Source: Rugalucina vietnamica
Lineage: Eukaryota > Mollusca > Bivalvia > Lucinida > Lucinidae
Direction of reading: 5' to 3'
Length of the DNA: 64,000 nucleotides
Assembly (NCBI GenBank): GCA_964017185.1
Contig: OZ024871.1
Coordinates: forward strand, 8,982,214 to 9,046,213
Position 1 is the first letter of the stretch, and the number at the start of each line of letters is the position of its first letter. Below are positions 58,401-64,000 of the stretch, piece after piece. Both the position numbers and the translations under genes were made by a program. Below the pieces are notes generated by a model. It did no database searches, had not been told where the DNA came from, and saw nothing but the letters and a program-made list of their open reading frames with translations.

Positions 58401-61400
58401 CTTTCTACGACGACAGCACATCCTAGTGGATAGATGATGTGTTCTCTGTCAGGGTGGAACTTTAAACCATTTGGTACTTCACCTGGTAATGTACAAATGT
58501 ATCACTGTAAATGTCAGAAGACAATTTATAACTTATAAATCATATATAAGATAGTTTTAAGCACACTTTTGATCTTAGCCAGGTACTTTACACAATTATC
58601 ATACAATATTATTTCCCTTGCTCACATTTTCACAATGTATAATGCCCTATCCCAAATAATTTTCCAGCCTGAACCGATTTTTCAAATTTTTGTGGCACTT
58701 TTGACGTGCAAAAGGGAAACATAATAAAATTAATTTTTCTTAAGGTGTTTCAGAAAAGTGTGATTTTGTCAGTTTCTGAAAGATGGTGCTTAGACAGTAG
58801 TCTGAAACAATAGTTTCATTCTGTGACAAAAGAACAAATACAAAACCTTTCTGCAAGAAGTTAAGTCTTTTTCTTTTCATTCAAATTACTGGTATACACT
58901 GGGTATCTTTAGAGGCTCCATTTTTTTCCCAGAAAATTACAAAAAACTCTGCCAATTTTGGGGTCAGATTGGTTTGGTTGACTGATCAAAATTGGTGGTT
59001 GGGCATTTATTAGAGCTTGGGTGTTTGTTAGCATTTATATGATATGATGGTACCTCCGAAATTTGGTGTAGTAAATGTTTAAAGTATAGCTCTCTCTAAA
59101 ATCTCCGGTGCAAAACTGTAGTCACATACATGCAGAGACACATGCTCTACCAATACAGAATAAATTGATCGTTTTCATATGTTGACAAAAGTATCCTCAA
59201 TTACAATCGCTGAGGTAGGATTTTCACCTAGACAAAAGTCTTTTCTAAATTCAGTGTAGTGATAAACAAACCTATAATCAAAATTATCCTGTGGTACCAG
59301 AACAGCCCTAACATCAGGAAAACATGTCTGTATAATGAGTACCCCCTTAAACCCCACTTTTATACAGTGAAAATGGGACTTGCAGAGGTATACCTATTTT
59401 TTCTTTTTTTTTTTTTTTTTGATCCAAAACATAGATTGTAGGTACTCGTTAGAACCACCTTGGCGAGGCTGTTCTAATGTGTACTCACAATCAATGATTT
59501 GAGCAAAAATATTAAAAATGTAAAAAAAAATGCTAATGAAATTTTAGATTTTTAACAACCCAAAAATTTTCTGTATATCTTCTGTAATTTTCTGTAATGT
59601 TTCAGCAATTTGTTGCAAAAATCGGGATTCCAATATTCATACATGGGATATTCAAATATTTGAAGATAATATCCCCTATAGACCCATGTTGACAACTTCT
59701 TGATGGTATTGTATTTTAATAAGTGATATGTTATTGCGTTTGGCATTGTAATTGTACATTTACATATTATGCTAAATGCAGGAAAATCAACATGTCGGTA
59801 AACAATTTACCCAATTGACTCTTTAGTTTCCTCATTGCGTATTTGAAACGAAAGGTTTTCACACAATCATGACAATGAACAGGATACCAGTATGATATAT
59901 CTTCATTTGCAAGTGTGTCAAAACATTGACAAATGTTACACTTTTCAATCCGGTAGTAGGATTAGCATATAAATTAATAAACTAACCACTTTTCAAATTT
60001 GGTCTTTGGGTTTTCCCTTGAACAAATAAAGTTTCAAAATAATGTTGACGGGAAAATAATGCAAATATTCCAATCCTGAAATCGCATTTGAATATTTGAA
60101 TGAAACATGAACATTTGAACATTCGAATATTCATTGATATCCCTTATTTGTAGATGTTATGAATGATTACAGGACCAAAAAATGAGAAAATTCTATGAAA
60201 TGATTAAGGATATAGTAAAAATTTAGAAAATAACGAAAACTTCACAGTACCGAAAGAAATTTTTACCAGACAGAATGACTTTTTACCTGACTCGGTCAGA
60301 TGGTCCTGTGACTTTGGGGAACACTGAAAGCACACATGGCATTTGAAATTACATATCCTGCCTGGTTTGTCTTTGGTGTAAATTTGGTATTACGTATTTA
60401 CTTGAATTAAATGGTAAAAAATGTGTGCACTAATATATAAGCTTCTGGACAAGCACAAAATTATAGTTTAGATGCAATTTACAGGGATTTTTCTGACATT
60501 TTGAAAATGGGTCCCGGGTCCCACTGAATTGAAAATTTTTGATCCACCAATGCCCACACTGGTCAACCTAAATGTGGATTTGCAGTGTTTGCAAAAATTT
60601 GCGGGTATTTACGCTGATTTACTGGAGACAAAAAATGGCGGCAACCAGTAAATAAATTTTGGATATTTCATTTTTAATTGTGTTGATGCTGTATACAAAA
60701 ACATATAACATGTCAAAGGGACTATAGATTTATGTTAGTTTTAAGAACACGACATGCACCTGGTGATTAATGTATGCATTTAGGGATGATTTTGAGTACC
60801 GACCCAAAGGTTAAGTCATTTTTTTTAATCATCTACCTCCTTGATCGGTACTCGAATATATTCTCCAATGCTTACATAAATCAACCACAGCAGGGCATTT
60901 TCACAAAATATACATATTTCTACAGTCCCTTTAGCTATGGCATGTTTTTCCTTAGAGTATATAAGCAAATACAGATGAAATAGAACCACTTCCAAGTTTT
61001 AAGCACCATCAAACTTGCGTAAAACCCAACACATATTTTACAGGTATTTTTAACTTGTGTATATACTCTCGCGGTTAGACTGGAATACCAGGGCTCTGTT
61101 GTATTCAATATATTTCATACACAGGTCTCTCACATCCGGGTGTTTGCAAGACTATGGTATGTGAAGTGCATGATTATGTGTCTATTAGTTGGAATAGTTT
61201 CTTGACCATGTTGCAAACTGTTTTGTCAGAAATTGTGAGAAACAAATTACCCTGATTTTTAATTTGTGCCAAATTTTGAAGGTTTGGTACCGGGAGTTAG
61301 CTACAAAGAAGAAATTACCATAAATCTTCATTACCGGTGAGACACTACTGTTGTTCCGACACTGAATCAATGAATCAATGTTTTGTCTATGTTTCATCAT

Positions 61401-62237
61401 ACTTATAAGCTCCTTGTAGCTAGCTCCTTGTGTATATTTTAGACCTGCTCTTTGTGTAGCTCCTTGTGTATATTCTTTTTAGAAAATGACCCCAAAAATA
61501 TACCATTTTCAATTTGGGGCCACGCTTTTCCTTCTTTCCCCGGACAGTAATACAATGGAACCAACTCCCACATCAAATCTGCCTGGCAGTGTCGCTCCAT
61601 ACGAATCAACAATACCTTCAAGACCCAGGTCGCGAAAATCGAGCACTCCAGACTTAATTAATCATCAGACATTTCTTCCATCTCTTTGCCTTCCTTCTTC
61701 TTTTTTTCCTTCAGTCTTTTCTCATCCCTACTTTTCTGACTCATCTTTTTCATTACTTCTCGCACTCCACTGGTGATAATCCTCACAATTAAGGGCATAC
61801 CAGTAAAACGGCAAAAGCAAAAAAGGTAAAAGCCAACTACATGATTTGGTTTGTTGTTCAAAAATGTCTTCTTCTTTGAATTCTTCTACTGAATACCGGT
61901 ATGACTTCATCGCCGTCACTGCGGCTCAGAGAAAATGGTTGTTGGGCATTTATTAGAGCCTGGGTGTCACAATTGACGGTACCGGAAAGAACATAAGCCC
62001 CTTCACCACAAAGTTCAAGATTCTGTCTGCAAGAACTCACTGTTGATAAAGATGAAAACAGTGTGCAACACACAAATAAAAAATTCTGAAAGTTACAGAA
62101 TCTGGAAATTTCTGAATTTCTTCACATTTTCGTTTGTTTTGAATAAATTCTGAGCATAAGAAATTACCATTAAATCCAATGATGCTTGTTAGTTCCAGTC
62201 TTGGAACATCGTAAGGCTCTTCTATTTGCTGTGACAT
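43954..62237 (-). CDS. CFAP52: CFAP52 (WDR16), cilia and flagella associated WD40 protein
   Basis: Twelve exons, in transcript order: 62237-62168, 58482-58277, 57509-57370, 53512-53384, 50490-50391, 49755-49493, 49022-48944, 47123-47005, 46389-46241, 45495-45141, 44596-44359, 44121-43954 (stop TAA). Canonical borders and exact phases give 2016 nt, 671 residues, a little longer than the human 620. Starts MSQQIEEPYDVPRLELTSII, aligning with the family N-terminus; the frame is open to an ATG at 62384, but a 49-residue extension is not expected. WD40 repeats throughout: IIVWDYRSRQQLY, STLRVWQLD, QIRIWDMKN, GEGQVRVWNY, DGTCIIWDLE, SGTDRKIAYWE, GGDDKLLKVWTYDRGEV, GHSGNIMRVKICPE, DGAILCWKFP. Known: CFAP52 is a microtubule inner protein of axonemal doublets, needed for motile cilia and sperm flagella. 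AATAAA occurs 17 nt after the stop. Confidence 0.97.
45818..46051 (+). mobile_element. GAGCCGC-family palindromic MITE
   Basis: GAGCGGCCTTATGAGAAAAC / CAGGCGGCTT, ATTT/ATTT duplication, TTCGCGG hairpin. In a CFAP52 intron. Confidence 0.87.
47155..47389 (+). mobile_element. GAGCCGC-family MITE close to a CFAP52 acceptor
   Basis: GAGCCGCGTCGTGAGAAAAC / TCGTGGCTC, ATAT/ATAT duplication. It begins 32 bp upstream (in transcript sense) of the exon starting at 47123, where a branch point would be expected. Confidence 0.88.
47390..48790. other. CFAP52 intron, AT-rich, no recognised element
   Basis: About 1.4 kb without repeat family or coding signal that I can recognise. Confidence 0.45.
48801..48856 (-). 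pseudogene. Degenerate copy of CFAP52 exon 7
   Basis: The minus strand reads SVNSNSEVPITS, matching SVNSNNEVPITS of the real exon 49022-48944 with about 80% nucleotide identity by eye over ~50 bp. The copy has no convincing splice sites. The open frame continues to 48583 without family similarity. Confidence 0.6.
49115..49350. mobile_element. MITE with GCCCAGTTGTTCAAA end
   Basis: Left GGCCCAGTTGTTCAAAATTA, right TTTAGAACAACTG. Internal arms AAATACACTGTTATTTTTTG and CAAAAAATAATAGTGTATTT pair. Same family as 22372-22590. In a CFAP52 intron. Confidence 0.65.
50044..50277 (+). mobile_element. GAGCCGC-family palindromic MITE
   Basis: GAGCTGCATTGTGAGAAAAA / CGTCGCAGCTC, ATTT/ATTT duplication; hairpin arm intermediate (CAGCTTTGCAGTAACTGTGA). 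In a CFAP52 intron. Confidence 0.87.
50465..50580 (-). repeat. 56-bp tandem duplication across a CFAP52 splice acceptor
   Basis: CAAGTTGCCACACTCGTAAT starts at 50465 and again at 50521. Each copy contains the first ~26 nt of exon 5 and the ...TATAG acceptor. The inner site (exon start 50490) gives the family sequence GESTLRVWQL; the outer one would shift frame. Confidence 0.88.
50582..50665 (-). mobile_element. Remnant of a GAGCCGC-family MITE
   Basis: GAGCTGTGTCATGAGATGCC and GATGCAGATCAG are recognisable; the rest is lost. Confidence 0.5.
50852..52389 (-). mobile_element. Helitron-like element, AGCTCACC family (inverted)
   Basis: On the minus strand: 5' TTTTTAGCTCACCTGAGCCG (52389 down), GTCCGTC microsatellite (52282-52330), about three ~456-bp type monomers (CATGACCAAGATGGCCGCCA motif repeated), 3' CTCAGGTGAGCG and AGGACCATTGGTCCTCTGG ending at 50852. 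In the CFAP52 intron 50491-53383. Confidence 0.82.
53045..53282. mobile_element. MITE with ~45-bp TIRs and a perfect 40-bp central palindrome
   Basis: CCTGGCCCCAAGGTTATAAA (left) and its counterpart ending ACCTCAGGGCCAGG (right) are inverted and extend through CTTTTTTCATG. At 53121-53160 the sequence is exactly self-complementary with no loop; one half is AAATGTTAAAATGCCAACAA. No ORF. Confidence 0.85.
53525..53742 (-). mobile_element. GAGCCGC-family MITE, hairpin lost
   Basis: ATAT/ATAT duplication, left GAGCTCTGCCATTAGAAAAC, right CAAGGCAGCCC. The central palindrome is largely eroded, so an old copy. It starts 12 bp from a CFAP52 exon (53512). Confidence 0.75.
53793..56645 (+). mobile_element. 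Helitron-like element, AGCTCACC family, 456-bp tandem core
   Basis: 5' TTTTTTAGCTCACCTGAGCC hairpin, GTCGTCC microsatellite, then about five monomers of 456 bp; the same frame position recurs at 54421, 54877, 55333 and 55789. It ends CTCAGGTGGGCG, then CAGGACCTTTGGTCCTCTTG at 56645. Since 456 is a multiple of three, spurious ORFs of 68-107 codons repeat in it. In a CFAP52 intron. Confidence 0.85.
56885..57065 (+). mobile_element. CCCCAGATG-family miniature element
   Basis: GCCTCAGATGTGACGCCGCA, TCTAATCTGGGGCTATTCC and the AT-rich tail ending AGAAAGTCCATTCATC follow the order of the 2290 copy. Confidence 0.65.
57070..57300. mobile_element. Fold-back element, GTACCCACAATC family
   Basis: Outer arms AAAACATAGATTGTGGGTAC and GTACCCACAATCTATGTTTT flank the hairpin AGAACTGCCTCGGCGAGGCA. 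It ends ~70 bp from the CFAP52 exon at 57370. Confidence 0.75.
57623..57859 (-). mobile_element. GAGCCGC-family palindromic MITE
   Basis: GAGCCACCTCATGGGAAATC / GAGGCGGCTC, AAAT/AAAT duplication, TTCGCGG hairpin. In a CFAP52 intron. Confidence 0.88.
58483..62167. other. First CFAP52 intron (3.7 kb), few recognised elements
   Basis: Holds a GTACCCACAATC-family fold-back at about 59310-59560 and a short phrase GGGCATTTATTAGAGC present twice (about 58998 and 61945). Near 61400-61480 TAGCTCCTTGTGTATATT is repeated. The rest is AT-rich with no coding signal I trust. Confidence 0.5.
59310..59560. mobile_element. Fold-back element, GTACCCACAATC family
   Basis: CATCAGGAAAACATGTCTGT, then TACCCCC...GGTATACC and AAAACATAGATTGTAGGTAC facing GTGTACTCACAATCAATGAT. 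A T-run (59400-59420) interrupts it. Confidence 0.65.
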
Positions 62238-62384
62238 TTTTAAACATAAAATATTAAACACAGCAACAATCCTCACGTAGAATTTACTTGTTGCTACAGG
62301 TAACGGAAGTATGGGCAAAATGTACTTCCGATTAACAATGGACGTTTCGCTCAAAAGCCAAATTTCTAGCCATTTCGGGGCCAA

Positions 62385-62442
62385 TATCTATCTTCTGATA
62401 CTGAGTCGATCAATTTCTGATCATCACCTCAGGTGTGGGGTG
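62385..62442 (-). repeat. Sequence shared with CHMP6 intron 1, upstream of CFAP52
   Basis: The reverse complement begins CCCCACACCTGAGGTGATGA and continues TTGATCGACTCAGTATC, matching 33855-33910. It lies ~150 bp upstream of the CFAP52 start codon. Confidence 0.6.
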
Positions 62443-62536
62443 GGTGGCTAAATTTAGAATTTAGTCAAGGGAAAATAAAACATTTGGGGTGGACCATTAA
62501 AACTATTTACAAGATATAGATGAGAGGCATACTAAC

Positions 62537-62603
<67 letters not shown>
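62537..62603. repeat. (CT)n microsatellite
   Basis: About 33 uninterrupted CT units, ~300 bp upstream of the CFAP52 start codon. Confidence 0.97.
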
Positions 62604-62607
<4 letters not shown>

Positions 62608-63078
62608 ATTTCTCACCATGGGCCGTGCTGGGAAACTTTAAGTCCCTAGGTCACGAACTGATTGTGTCGACTCCAGGTAACATGCTTATCCTTTAATACA
62701 TTTTAATATTCTAGTTTATTTTCATCGGTTGACAATACTCTAAAATTTTGCTATGCGTTATCTATACAAACATTTCAGTTTTAGTATCCTTTCATTTTTA
62801 ATCTTTTAGAACAAAAACTACATGTACATGGGCGTATAAATCTATGAATTCTATATGTCATGTCAACCCGTTTGGTTTTGAAATCGTTTGCATATACATG
62901 TAATATTCAAAAAGTACTCAACATTTTAGTTTAGAAATTTGATATAATCCGAACTCAGAAACTGTCTGTTCCACAACATATCACTTTTAAAGTCCATGTT
63001 TAGCTTGATAATCATTATTGTGCGTCACAAAAACTACATATATAATTAAAATTGACCCATGTTCACTTCTATATTCCT

Positions 63079-63959
63079 TTAACAACAATGTGGAAGATTC
63101 CAAACTAACAGGGCACCGTCATCGCTGGCACTGACAACTGTTTTGCCGTCAGGGGATACTTTAACGCACGTGATTCCGCCAGTAAGCCGAGTGCCAACCT
63201 TTTCAATGATTCCATCTTCGTAGTTCCACACCTAAAACATTTAATTTAAAAAAGTGGAAATAGTGGCTCTAACTAGGGTCCCCAAAGTATTCCAGATCCT
63301 TTAGATGCTTCTAGGCATCTCATGTTCTAATGATGGACATAAATCACCGAGCTCACTCCCAATATCCCTCTTCTTTTCACATTAAAATAAAGAGATTTGC
63401 TTAAGCCTTATGCACAGACCAATAAACAGTATGGATTTCAACTCAGGGTTTTCATTTTCACTTGCTTTTCCGCCAGCTATATAAACATGGTTGGCTAGAC
63501 GGTGATGCTAACTACTCCAGGGCACTATAGGTGATATAACCAGACTTCCCTTTTGGATATTTTAAAATGCCTGTGTAGCTAGTACTAGCTACTAGTATAC
63601 ATTTCATTGTTGTTCATTTTGGATGTAATGCTTTCGGACTTGCGATATATAAGTATTATGAAGTGCAAATGAGCTACGTCATGCGATGAACCTGTTGAAA
63701 AATATAATGTGCCATCTATACCTTAAGCAGCCTGTCATCCCCTCCGGAGACCATGTATATCCTGTTGGGCGTGACATCGAGAGCATTGACAGTTGCTACT
63801 TTAGAACCGTCTATCTCCCGGACCAGGTTGGCATCCTCAGCCTCCCAGTATGTGATCCTCCGGTCCGTCCCAGTGGTCAGGATCTGAGTTTCATCCGCAC
63901 TGTAGACCACAGACTTGAATACCGTAGCAGCTCGAAGAATTTGTTTTCTGCAGCGGTTT
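63079..63959 (-). CDS. CFAP52-like paralog, last two exons (rest outside window)
   Basis: Two minus-strand exons, 63959-63722 and 63231-63079 (stop TAA at 63081-63079). The first encodes ...[20 protein letters not shown]...[10 protein letters not shown] and the second [18 protein letters not shown]...[18 protein letters not shown]. Both align with the last two exons of the neighbouring CFAP52 (SGTDRKIAYWESD; VWTYDRGEVVAVGQG). The penultimate exon has exactly the same length (238 nt) and the same phase in both genes. Amino-acid identity is about 50-60% by eye, so this is a diverged tandem duplicate in the same orientation, not an assembly repeat. The upstream exons would lie beyond 64000. Frames are intact and splice sites canonical, so it is probably functional. 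Confidence 0.85.
63232..63721. other. Intron of the CFAP52-like gene, no recognised element
   Basis: AT-rich. A short piece GAGCTACGTCATGCGATGAA near 63670 faintly resembles a GAGCCGC-family terminus, but no second end is seen. Confidence 0.4.
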
Positions 63960-64000
63960 CTATAAATATTTAAATGCAATCATGAATAATTTGGACATTG

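Noticed and set aside
61486-61776. 96-codon ORF in the first CFAP52 intron
   Set aside because: Low-complexity Ser/Pro/Phe-rich translation of a CT-rich stretch. No family resemblance or splice context.
62238-62384. Extended N-terminus for CFAP52 from the upstream in-frame ATG at 62384
   Set aside because: The downstream ATG at 62237 matches the family N-terminus. The extra 49 residues look like random translation of the 5' UTR.

Overview
The window looks like a piece of a bivalve mollusc genome. This rests on repeat style and gene content, not on a species match. There are four intron-rich animal genes plus the end of a fifth, with compact exons lying in introns packed with short palindromic transposons and tandem-repeat elements. 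Some of these elements resemble the repeats with tandem cores and hairpin ends described from bivalves (pearl-like, Helitron/Helentron-like).

Layout. (1) About 113-16619 (+): the C-terminal third of BPTF/NURF301, the large subunit of the NURF chromatin remodeler. Twelve exons encode a Gln-rich region, a charged helix, two adjacent PHD fingers and a bromodomain; the 3' UTR runs to about 18.3 kb. (2) 16.6-22.6 kb: UTR and intergenic DNA with many miniature elements and two tRNA-derived SINE-like sequences. (3) 22618-27086 (-): complete PIGX (GPI mannosyltransferase stabilising subunit), six exons. (4) 27.3-33.4 kb: a tandem duplication in which one copy carries a 1.6 kb insertion and the other keeps the empty site, then a 5'-truncated non-LTR retrotransposon. 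(5) 33671-41066 (+): complete CHMP6 (ESCRT-III), eight exons. (6) 43954-62237 (-): complete CFAP52/WDR16 (axonemal WD40 protein), twelve exons. (7) 63079-63959 (-): the last two exons of a diverged second CFAP52-like gene lying directly upstream, a tandem paralog. Reading frames join without error across every splice junction in the four main genes. The genes are unrelated in function (chromatin, GPI anchor synthesis, membrane scission, cilia) and I see no operon-like logic.

The most interesting content is in the repeats. One palindromic element family (about 235 bp, ends GAGCCGC...GCGGCTC) occurs about 26 times, and about 16 copies show a perfect 4-bp target duplication. Its central hairpin has two subtypes related by paired, compensatory changes. 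Three non-homologous larger families share one blueprint: a 5' terminal hairpin, a TCCG/TTCG-type microsatellite directly after it, a core of tandem monomers, a 3' subterminal inverted copy of the 5' arm, and insertion in T-rich sequence without an evident long duplication; in two of them a short hairpin plus CTAG-like end is clear. One family has a core that alternates two monomer types as a dimeric higher-order repeat. Short tandem duplications straddle splice sites at three exons, and an old exon copy lies beside a fourth.

Limits: exon calls rest on splice motifs, frame continuity and remembered family sequences; no search was run. Transcript ends, promoters and exact element borders are approximate.
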